Source: Zipacnadum sp036504235 (GTDB lineage Bacteria > Armatimonadota > Zipacnadia > Zipacnadales > Zipacnadaceae). Taken from it: a DNA stretch of 55,024 bases. Made by a program: the position numbers and the translations under genes. Location: contig DASXVN010000074.1 in assembly GCA_036504235.1 (NCBI GenBank), positions 1 through 55,024 of the forward strand, given 5' to 3'. Each line of letters begins with the position of its first letter. Position 1 is the stretch's first letter. This document shows, piece by piece, positions 43,584 through 50,750 of the stretch. Below the pieces are notes generated by a model, which was not told the origin of the DNA, did not search any database, and saw only the letters and a list, made by a program, of their open reading frames with translations.

Positions 43584-43793
43584 TCCCTTCGCCCCCCGTG
43601 CGAGGGAAAGTGTTGATCTATCCGATGTGGGTATGTCCCTGCGCGGTTCACCCCCCGTGTGAGGGGAAAGTTGACCTGCCTGCCGCCGGGAGGATCGTCG
43701 CGCCGGTTCACCCCCCCGTGTGAGGGGAAAGTTAGGGACCTCTGAGTAGTGCTGCCAGTTGTAGCGGTTCACCCCCCCGTGTGAGGGGAAAGT
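43584..43793 (-). repeat. Block of variant repeats at the trailer end of the array
   Basis: Repeats at 43644, 43704 and 43765 share a changed stem: on the crRNA strand CCCCTCACACGGGG replaces CCCCACGCATGTGGGG, so only four stem pairs remain, while the 5' end and handle are kept. The one at 43644 has lost a C; the last at 43584 has lost its handle end. Confidence 0.85.
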
Positions 43794-44769
43794 ATACAGT
43801 GCGGAAAATAGTCATAATCCACACTCGGTTCACCCCCACATGCGTGGGGAAAGTCGTGCCAGGGAGTGGATCAGGATGGTCGGAGCCGGTTCACCCCCAC
43901 ATGCGTGGGGAAAGTCGAGGGGGAGGGAGAGGTCGTCGGTAAGATCACGGTTCACCCCCACATGCGTGGGGAAAGTATGAGAGGTACTGCCCCTAATCGC
44001 ACGATGATCGGTTCACCCCCACATGCGTGGGGAAAGTAAGCCGCGCCCACCTTCGCCACCCTGGCCTCCCGGTTCACCCCCACATGCGTGGGGAAAGTCC
44101 GGACTCCTCCCCGCGCTGTCCTACCCGTCGCGGTTCACCCCCACATGCGTGGGGAAAGTGGGTATGGCCCCCAAAGACCGTGATAGCTGGCCGGTTCACC
44201 CCCACATGCGTGGGGAAAGTCTGCGCCGCGAGGCGCACGAGCAGGCCTCAGACGGTTCACCCCCACATGCGTGGGGAAAGTTGCGTCGCCTGAATCAGCG
44301 CCATCTCCCGGTCCGGTTCACCCCCACATGCGTGGGGAAAGTCCGAGGATTAGAGCGTACTCGTCATACTTGCCCGGTTCACCCCCACATGCGTGGGGAA
44401 AGTTATACGAGGGGGGAGATTGGGGAAACGTTCCAGCGGTTCACCCCCACATGCGTGGGGAAAGTCATTGATGCCGGTGTCACAGCCAACTTCTTCTCCG
44501 GTTCACCCCCACATGCGTGGGGAAAGTGAGGCAGAGGCAGCACCATAGACATTAAAAACCGGTTCACCCCCACATGCGTGGGGAAAGTTTCATCGACCCG
44601 GCCACTACCGGGGTGCCAGCCGGTTCACCCCCACATGCGTGGGGAAAGTCCGAAGCCCGGTCGGGGGGTGTAGGGTGACCGGTTCACCCCCACATGCGTG
44701 GGGAAAGTGGAAGAACATCGTGCGCCCGCGCTGGAATCTTCGGTTCACCCCCACATGCGTGGGGAAAGT
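43584..44769 (-). CRISPR. Type I-E CRISPR array, 20 repeats and 19 spacers
   Basis: Repeats of 29 bases, transcribed on the minus strand downstream of cas2. Each crRNA-strand repeat begins ACTTTCCCCAC, has a six-pair stem (CCCCAC / GTGGGG, loop GCAT) and ends in the handle GTGAACCG. Repeats start (plus coordinates) at 43584, 43644, 43704, 43765, 43826, then roughly every 61 bases to 44741. The sixteen from 43826 on are identical. The four at the far end differ and the last is degenerate. Spacers are 32 bases, except 33 at 44404 and 44466 and 30 at 44650. Confidence 0.98.
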
Positions 44770-44819
44770 ACTACGATCCATCAAAATCTTGTACAGCTAC
44801 CCCGCTGCTCGGCAGTGGC
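44770..44819 (-). promoter_or_regulatory. CRISPR leader with an IHF-like site
   Basis: Fifty bases between the cas2 stop and the first repeat. On the plus strand CATCAAAATCTTG (44779-44791) matches the IHF consensus WATCAANNNNTTR at all defined positions but the first. It lies 10 bases from the repeat, close to the IHF site that guides Cas1-Cas2 in E. coli. No separate promoter is clear; the array may be read from the cas operon. Confidence 0.55.
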
Positions 44820-45152
44820 CTATTCTATCTTGGACGTTCGTTCTCTCTTTCGGTAGTGTTCGGCATGCTCCTTGCTGTCCGTGGGGCGCCTAATGAGCGT
44901 CAGACCCTCGAAATCCACAGGCTCCCGATCCGTCTTGCCCCAAGACCGCACCTGGAATCCCTGCTCGGTCTGGGCTTGATAGACCAGCAAGGCCCCAGTT
45001 GCCTTCTTCGACTCGATGACCTTCTCCCACAGTCGGTCCCGGACTCGCGCCGAAAGCGTCCCCACGAACACCCCGGTCTTGGGCTGAATCATCCACCGAC
45101 TCAACTTCCCCCGTAAGGACGGCTCGGCGTTCTCCACCATCAGCACGATCAT
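44820..45152 (-). CDS. cas2: Type I-E Cas2
   Basis: 110 residues. VLMVENAEPSLRGKLSRWM and VGTLSARVRDRLWEKV, then REPVDFEGLTLI match I-E Cas2. With Cas1 it forms the integrase complex that adds spacers; in type I-E Cas2 is structural. E. coli Cas2 has 94 residues; here a charged tail (about 90-110) is added. The start overlaps the cas1 stop by 4 bases. Last cas gene before the leader. Confidence 0.92.
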   Translation of the reverse strand: MIVLMVENAEPSLRGKLSRWMIQPKTGVFVGTLSARVRDRLWEKVIESKKATGALLVYQAQTEQGFQVRSWGKTDREPVDFEGLTLIRRPTDSKEHAEHYRKRERTSKIE

Positions 45153-46063
45153 TCTGTCTCGCCTCCCGCCTGTTCAGGACCATCCCAGAGCTCCGCCGGC
45201 CGCGCCGGGTCGTCATCATAAACCTGCATGTCCTCGTCCGCGGTGTCGTCAGCCAGGAGGGTCCTCAGGTCCGGGATGATGCGATCCACCAGCCGACAGC
45301 CCCGGAAAGCCTCCCTCATGGCCAGTCGCACCGCCCGCTCCAACTCCGGAGGATTCTGCTTGGCAATCTCGAAGGCCACCGGCAGACTGAGGTCTGTCTT
45401 GTAGAGATCGGCCACGTCATAGACGAAAGACAGTTGCTTCCCGGTATGGATGAAGCCCAGGGCCGGACTGTACCCTGCCGAGAGAATGGCCGCCTGGCAG
45501 AGCCCATACAGACAGGAGTGGGCCGCCGACAGAGCGCGGTTGATCGGGTCGGCCCGGCCCCATTCTCCCCGGTCGTAGTAACGGCCAGTCCAAGGGACCC
45601 CAGTCGCTTCGCTCCACTGCCGGTAGGAGTCGCGTACCCGATATCCCTCCATTCCCCGCAGCTGCTCGATGGAATACTCGGGCGGGGGCATTTCGGCGAA
45701 ACGCCGCGCGTACATACGGCGAACCACCTGCCAACGCATCTGCGGATCACAGGCGAGTCGGGCTTGGTGCAGCAGACGCGAGGCGCTCCGAGTCCCGCCC
45801 ATGCCGTGCGCGTAGAAGCGAACCAACTCCTCGCCGCACCAGATCACCAAACAGTTACACTCGGCGAGAACCTGCATTGCGCCGTGCGTGAGGGTACTGC
45901 CCGGCCCCAGCATGAGTACGCGCACCGCAGCGACCGGCACCTCCAGCTTCCCCCGCTCGTCCCATAGAGCGAGGCTGCCCTCGCTACGGTCCACCCGGGA
46001 GTGCTCGGTGTAGAGGTAAGTCAGACTGTCGTCAAAGCGAGGGACGGTATGCAGAGTCTCCAC
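45149..46063 (-). CDS. cas1: Type I-E Cas1 integrase
   Basis: 304 residues. Metal-binding residues are Glu139 (GMEG), His206 (FIHTGKQ) and Asp219 (YDVADLYK), offset by two from E. coli Glu141, His208 and Asp221. It cuts the leader-repeat junction and joins new spacers with Cas2. The GTG start at 46063 is set by AAGGAGGT, the strongest ribosome binding site in the operon, after a 46-base gap; adaptation genes may thus be translated independently of the effector genes. The acidic C-terminus is longer than needed for catalysis. Confidence 0.96.
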   Translation of the reverse strand: METLHTVPRFDDSLTYLYTEHSRVDRSEGSLALWDERGKLEVPVAAVRVLMLGPGSTLTHGAMQVLAECNCLVIWCGEELVRFYAHGMGGTRSASRLLHQARLACDPQMRWQVVRRMYARRFAEMPPPEYSIEQLRGMEGYRVRDSYRQWSEATGVPWTGRYYDRGEWGRADPINRALSAAHSCLYGLCQAAILSAGYSPALGFIHTGKQLSFVYDVADLYKTDLSLPVAFEIAKQNPPELERAVRLAMREAFRGCRLVDRIIPDLRTLLADDTADEDMQVYDDDPARPAELWDGPEQAGGETE

Positions 46064-46109
46064 GCGTTACCTCCTTAGCCCATGACCTGTTCCTCAGAAT
46101 AGTGTCCGA

Positions 46110-46742
46110 TCACCGCGCCGGGGCCAGTGATAGCAGGCCGCAGCCCAGGGACTTGGAGGCGCCTACTCCGGATTCAAGGGCCTGGACACATGCCCCGGCA
46201 TCCGTTACCTGCATAACCCCCTCGAAGCGGACCACGAACCAGGAGAGAGCACCCGAGCCCTGCTCTTCATGCTTGCGCCCGGTGGTCATCCCCCGGGGAG
46301 CAGCCAACGCCTGCAACAGTCGAAAGCCGCCCGACTCCCCTTTTCGCTGCAGCCACCGGATCTGATCTTCCTCTTTGAGCCAGGCCAAACGCTTGCCCTC
46401 TCGCTTGAAGGTAGGGTTGGCATTGAGACGAAAAGCCAGAACTTGGCCGGCGGTGAGCTTGACATCGCATTCCTTGCAGGCAGGATTCGGGGAACCATCG
46501 GGAGCAGGCTGCAGCAGGTACCCGTTCGCTCCCAGACCGCTCCAGTCCGGTGCTTCCTGTGATTGCACGAGCAAGGTCGGGAGGCCAGAGTCGCGGGCAA
46601 CGTCGACCCGGAAGAGAACGCCGGCCTGGTCGCGCTTACCCTCGAAGGCTCGCATGACGGTCCGGTGCATCTCGTAGGGCTCGGTCAGTTCCCGTTGGAC
46701 CTGCCGGCAGAGAGGGTCAAGCACTAACCGGGAGAGGTACAT
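46110..46742 (-). CDS. cas6e: Cas6e crRNA endoribonuclease
   Basis: 210 residues (CasE, Cse3). It cleaves the repeat below its hairpin, giving crRNAs with the 8-base GTGAACCG handle, and stays on the crRNA in Cascade. The likely catalytic His26 lies in EMHRTVMRAF, the same position as in the Thermus enzyme. The C-terminal GVGASKSLGCGLLSLAP is the family's Gly-rich loop. It overlaps cas5 by 26 bases. Confidence 0.94.
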   Translation of the reverse strand: MYLSRLVLDPLCRQVQRELTEPYEMHRTVMRAFEGKRDQAGVLFRVDVARDSGLPTLLVQSQEAPDWSGLGANGYLLQPAPDGSPNPACKECDVKLTAGQVLAFRLNANPTFKREGKRLAWLKEEDQIRWLQRKGESGGFRLLQALAAPRGMTTGRKHEEQGSGALSWFVVRFEGVMQVTDAGACVQALESGVGASKSLGCGLLSLAPAR

Positions 46743-47442
46743 GGGCCACCTCCGTCAGCACCTGGTCATGCGTCACCCAGGCTTCAGTAAGATAACGCAG
46801 CCGATATTGGCGGTTTTCGCTGCAGAAAGAAACGGGGCTGTCGTAGCGGGCCTGGCCCGTCGGGTCATTGCTTTCCAGAAGCAGTCGCAGGCCTTCTTGA
46901 GGCAACTGATCGCGCTCCCCCCGGGACACCCACGGCTGTAGACGCAGGGCGTCCTCCAAGTCTTCTGCGACGATCCCCAAACGCAGGGGAGGAGTACCGG
47001 CGAAAGCGCGGCGCCCCAGATAAGGAGGCCAGACCGGAGCCTCCAGGGCAAGGTCAATCTCTCGCAGCAGGGCGCCATCACCACTCCCCAGCCCCACGAG
47101 AAACTCCGCGTCAGCCAGATAGTAGCGCGTAGACAGCACGGTCTCTCCCTTGCTGCCACTCGCCTTGATGACTCCGTAGTGCTTCCGTCCGGGCACCTCG
47201 CCACCGCCGGCGGTCTGGTAGTCCCGGCCTACGGTACCGACGTGATCGACCCGCACTCCCAGCCGCATGGGGGCCAGCCGAGCCAGCCTCGCGTCGTCGT
47301 CGCGCCGAATACCCAAGGCGGCAGCCACCAAGCCGATCACCCCGCTCTTGGAGGGTTCTCGCCGCGTATCACGAACGCCAAAGCGGCTATCGGTGCCCCA
47401 GGATTGCATCGGCCCCGCTAACCGTAGCAGGAGCGTTGGCAT
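46717..47442 (-). CDS. cas5: Cas5e Cascade subunit
   Basis: 241 residues (CasD). The N-terminal RLAGPMQSWGTDSRFGVRDT and RREPSKSGVIGLVAAALG are the I-E Cas5 signature. It caps the 5' handle of the crRNA and contacts Cse1. Its ATG shares one base with the cas7 stop (TGATG), implying coupled translation. Confidence 0.95.
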   Translation of the reverse strand: MPTLLLRLAGPMQSWGTDSRFGVRDTRREPSKSGVIGLVAAALGIRRDDDARLARLAPMRLGVRVDHVGTVGRDYQTAGGGEVPGRKHYGVIKASGSKGETVLSTRYYLADAEFLVGLGSGDGALLREIDLALEAPVWPPYLGRRAFAGTPPLRLGIVAEDLEDALRLQPWVSRGERDQLPQEGLRLLLESNDPTGQARYDSPVSFCSENRQYRLRYLTEAWVTHDQVLTEVAHVPLPVSA

Positions 47443-48620
47443 CAGGCACCCCCTCCGGCCTGCAAAGCTTTCTGCACGGCACCGTACAGGTTCTCCGTCG
47501 AAGCCACGCGCTCGCCGCCCAGATGCTCCAGGGACACCTCCTCCGTCCAGCAGACCGGCTGCGCCGCGATCCCCTGACTGCCGTACATGGTGGCCAGGCG
47601 CCCCCAGTAGTCATCGAAAGCCTTCAGGGAGTTGCCCACCAGGCTCTCCGCTTCCCCGTATTCCGCCACGCGCACGGGCTTGAGGAAGGCATTAGCCAGG
47701 CTGCAGGGGAGCCCTTTGTCACGCACAACCGCCAGAATGAAACTGGGAGGGTTCTGGGCCGCCATCGAGTTCTGTTTGCCGGTGGGAATAGCCGCCACCG
47801 AGGCCCGGAGGAAGGCGTCCACGGTGCGCAAGGCAAGCTCCCGATCGCCGTCAAGGTTGCCCACGAGGTCATCAACATTGACCAGGGCATACCGGTAGAA
47901 GCAGGCGCTATTGAACTCGACGGTACCCATCATCCCGGCGCCGGCCGTGTCTTCCGATGGCAGATCATCAACCGCCGTATAGAAGTCCATCTCCATTCTT
48001 ACCCGGTGAGTGGAGATCGCGTGGGCCACCTGACACGCCGCGTCGATCTTCTGCTCCGGCTTCTCCGCCACCATGCGGCCGAACAAGGCAATGTCGGGGG
48101 TGCGGGTACCGGAAGTGAACTTGAGTCCCTCCAGCGCCGTACCGAGGGCACTCTTGGCATCGGACTTCTTGCCCTTCTTCCCCGGCTGGGCTTCGGCCGC
48201 CGTCCCACTAGCGCCAGTTGCCGCCACAAGGGCCGGCCAGTGTTCCTCCAGCATTCCCTTCATCCGCTCAATCTCGTCGCGGCCCAGGTAGAGCAGAACC
48301 TTGGTCTTGTTGTCTTCGCCGACCTGGCCGACAAAGTGTTCCACGGCCGCGGGTACAATCAGAGCTACCTCTTCCGAGCTATGGCCGGCCTCGATCAGCA
48401 ACTCGCTGAGGCGTTCTACCAACCGTTTGGTGCGCAACCCGACCTCACAGTCAATCACGGCGCGAAAGGATGGATGCCACCTGGTGCTGCGCTTGAGGCA
48501 CTGGCTGGAGATACGCGCACGCCGGTAGCCCCCGAACTCGCAGTCCTTGGGCGAATTGGTGTCGTCACGGTTCAAGCACGACGGAGCAAAGTTCTGCAGG
48601 ATATGTAGTTCGACTATCAT
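47442..48620 (-). CDS. cas7: Cas7e Cascade backbone subunit
   Basis: 392 residues (CasC, Cse4). ILQNFAPSCLNRDDTNSPK and FGGYRRARISSQCLKRSTR near the N-terminus are the family signature. Six copies coat the spacer in E. coli Cascade. A low-complexity insert, about residues 135-155 (GASGTAAEAQPGKKGKKSD), is unusual. It begins 2 bases after cse2 stops. E. coli CasC has 363 residues. Confidence 0.95.
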   Translation of the reverse strand: MIVELHILQNFAPSCLNRDDTNSPKDCEFGGYRRARISSQCLKRSTRWHPSFRAVIDCEVGLRTKRLVERLSELLIEAGHSSEEVALIVPAAVEHFVGQVGEDNKTKVLLYLGRDEIERMKGMLEEHWPALVAATGASGTAAEAQPGKKGKKSDAKSALGTALEGLKFTSGTRTPDIALFGRMVAEKPEQKIDAACQVAHAISTHRVRMEMDFYTAVDDLPSEDTAGAGMMGTVEFNSACFYRYALVNVDDLVGNLDGDRELALRTVDAFLRASVAAIPTGKQNSMAAQNPPSFILAVVRDKGLPCSLANAFLKPVRVAEYGEAESLVGNSLKAFDDYWGRLATMYGSQGIAAQPVCWTEEVSLEHLGGERVASTENLYGAVQKALQAGGGA

Positions 48621-48622
48621 CT

Positions 48623-49168
48623 CTATTCCTCGCTTTCTTCAGTCTGCGTGTTGCGCTCATCGTTGTCCGCGTCCTGGACTTGTTCTTGCCGCCAGAACTC
48701 CCGGGCCCAGGTTCGCTGCACAGGGCGATCTTCCCAGTCCCAAGCTCTCAGATCGGCGAGCAACTGTGCCCAGTTTACGGCCAGCCCCTGGCCCCCCGCC
48801 AGCGCTATCGCGTGCCTGAGGTGCCCGGGCAAGTCTTCTCGCCGAGAGTTGAGCAAGGCAACGAAACGCTTCTCGGTGCTGTCGCTGCCGCCCTGAGAAC
48901 TGCGCACCTCCCTCATGGTCGCACCGAGATTCCCGATTCGCGTGTCGCTCGGGTGCATCCCCCACAGAGCAGCGACCAGGAAGAAGTCGTCGCTCTCCCT
49001 GCGTCCCAGTCCCGACAGATGGGGTACTACCCAAGGGAACATCTCCGGCACTGTCCCCGGCGGCTTGCCCAGCCCTCTCCTAAGGGCCGCGAGTGCCGCC
49101 CGGTTCTGCTGCGATTCCAGCCCCCGCAGATACGAGACGAAACGCGTCTCATGCTGATTGGGCTTCAT
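48623..49168 (-). CDS. cse2: Cse2 (CasB) Cascade small subunit
   Basis: 181 residues, helical. LAALRRGLGKPPG and KRFVALLNSRREDLPGHLRHAI are the usual Cse2 segments. Two copies bind the displaced DNA strand in Cascade. It overlaps cse1 by 20 bases. The last 25 residues are acidic and probably flexible. Confidence 0.92.
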   Translation of the reverse strand: MKPNQHETRFVSYLRGLESQQNRAALAALRRGLGKPPGTVPEMFPWVVPHLSGLGRRESDDFFLVAALWGMHPSDTRIGNLGATMREVRSSQGGSDSTEKRFVALLNSRREDLPGHLRHAIALAGGQGLAVNWAQLLADLRAWDWEDRPVQRTWAREFWRQEQVQDADNDERNTQTEESEE

Positions 49169-50750
49169 CGTCTTTCACCTCCTTGTATGGTTTGAGAAGC
49201 AAACCGAGTGAGCGAAGCAAACCGCGCTCCGCCGTAACAATGGCCCGCAGGCAGCGCCCGTTGTCAGGAAGACCGGCAAGGGCATCATGCCAGGCACTCC
49301 AGACTTCGCGCTCGACAAGACCGGCCCAGTCTCCCAGAGCCGCCTCTCGCCCGACCTCATCAGCTTCTGGTAAAGCCTGCAGCAAGGCGGGGAAGGCGGG
49401 TTCAAGGGAGGACCAGTAACCCGCTGGTTGTTCCAGGCTGTCCGCGAGCTGGGCCACTGCGTCTTGGTCAGTCCTGCGCCCTTCCCCACCGCTAAGAACC
49501 GCGTCCGCGAGGCTCCTTACGGCCCGACCCAAAGCCCGTGCGACATCCTCAGCAAGCGCCAGCGCGGTTCGGAGAATGCCCACCAGAGCATCATCAACCA
49601 GGTATGCGAGGGGCAGACTCATGCGCTCGTGGCGCCAGAAATGCACCTTCGCCTGCTTGCTGCACAGACCCAAAACGGATACTCCGCATACTTCGCGGCG
49701 GGACACGATGCCGTTCTCTACCAACACAGCCAAGTGGCTGAGCGTCTCCGGTCGAGAGCCAAGCGTCTCCCCCGCGACCTCACTGTGCGTCTGCATCAGC
49801 GCCAGACTGTCGCGCCACAGAGCCCTCCAGGCGAGGAACCGTACCGGAGGGCGGGGGTCTTGTCCGACCAGCGCTTTCTCCTTCACCCCGTGAGGAGTCA
49901 TCGTGTCCCACGGGAAGTAGTTTGACGGGAAATAGCTCCCTTGGGCGAGAATGACTTTCGGCACGACGATGCCGCCGCCTGAATCGGACTCCGGCTGCAG
50001 GAAGAGGCGTCGGCTCTGCCAAGTAAGGTAGTCGAGGTACCCCTTAGGGGCACGCTCCTCGTCCGTGGCTGTCGCGTTCTGCTCCCATGTCGGACAGTCG
50101 TCGCTACAGGGAAGTGGATCTCCCGCGCCTGGGTCGTACCGCATCAAGTTCAGGAGGAGTGTGCGAAACAGATTGTCGCCTTGCAGAAGGGTAATCGCGG
50201 CAGGAGCCAAGGGGGCTGCCTTAGCACTTGCTCGCCCGCCTTCCGCTGTGATCAACCCCCCCAAAGAGAACGCCTGCCTCGCCAGCAACAGCCGCGCTGC
50301 TTTGGAAGCCGACACGACTGCGGGAGAAGAGTCAGCGCTGTGGTCAAACAAGGTGTCGTTGTTGCCTGCCGCCATGTCCTGCGCAAGAAGACTTGGTGCC
50401 CCCGACATCTTCTCCGGCATCCCCGGCGTCTGGTAGAACGGTCTCTCCTCGTCAAACAAATCGAACCGATGACGCCACTGCTTGAAGTAGTCTCTGATCA
50501 GGCCTTCCTCAAATCGTCCTGCAAGCCACATCTCCTCCCACACCTCATCGTCGCGAGGCCCATACAAGCGGTGAATAATCGCCAGCAGCAACCGGTGCAG
50601 TGAGGCGGTGACGAGAGGCGAAGAGTCCAGTACCTCCCGAACCTGGGGTGCCTCGACAAGAACCTCAGTGAGACTCAGGTCACGCATGTCGCCGGCACCC
50701 ATGAGACAGGGTATCCACGGCTCGCTGGTCAGGTCATAGGTGAAGCTCAT
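49149..50750 (-). CDS. cse1: Cse1 (CasA, Cas8e) Cascade large subunit
   Basis: 533 residues. FTYDLTSEPWIPCLM, FDLFDEERPFYQTPGM and SNYFPWDTMTP match the family. Cse1 recognises the PAM on invading DNA and recruits Cas3. The N-terminal zinc-like loop is partly seen (CSDDCPTWEQN). A C-terminal helical bundle (about 380-533) contacts Cse2. Its start overlaps cas3 by 4 bases. Length is close to that of E. coli CasA (502). Confidence 0.94.
   Translation of the reverse strand: MSFTYDLTSEPWIPCLMGAGDMRDLSLTEVLVEAPQVREVLDSSPLVTASLHRLLLAIIHRLYGPRDDEVWEEMWLAGRFEEGLIRDYFKQWRHRFDLFDEERPFYQTPGMPEKMSGAPSLLAQDMAAGNNDTLFDHSADSSPAVVSASKAARLLLARQAFSLGGLITAEGGRASAKAAPLAPAAITLLQGDNLFRTLLLNLMRYDPGAGDPLPCSDDCPTWEQNATATDEERAPKGYLDYLTWQSRRLFLQPESDSGGGIVVPKVILAQGSYFPSNYFPWDTMTPHGVKEKALVGQDPRPPVRFLAWRALWRDSLALMQTHSEVAGETLGSRPETLSHLAVLVENGIVSRREVCGVSVLGLCSKQAKVHFWRHERMSLPLAYLVDDALVGILRTALALAEDVARALGRAVRSLADAVLSGGEGRRTDQDAVAQLADSLEQPAGYWSSLEPAFPALLQALPEADEVGREAALGDWAGLVEREVWSAWHDALAGLPDNGRCLRAIVTAERGLLRSLGLLLKPYKEVKDDEAQSA

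Noticed and set aside
44023..44529. A 168-codon open frame with repeated FTPTCVGKV-like phrases
   Set aside because: It is a translation of the CRISPR repeats; the repeat spacing happens to keep a frame open.
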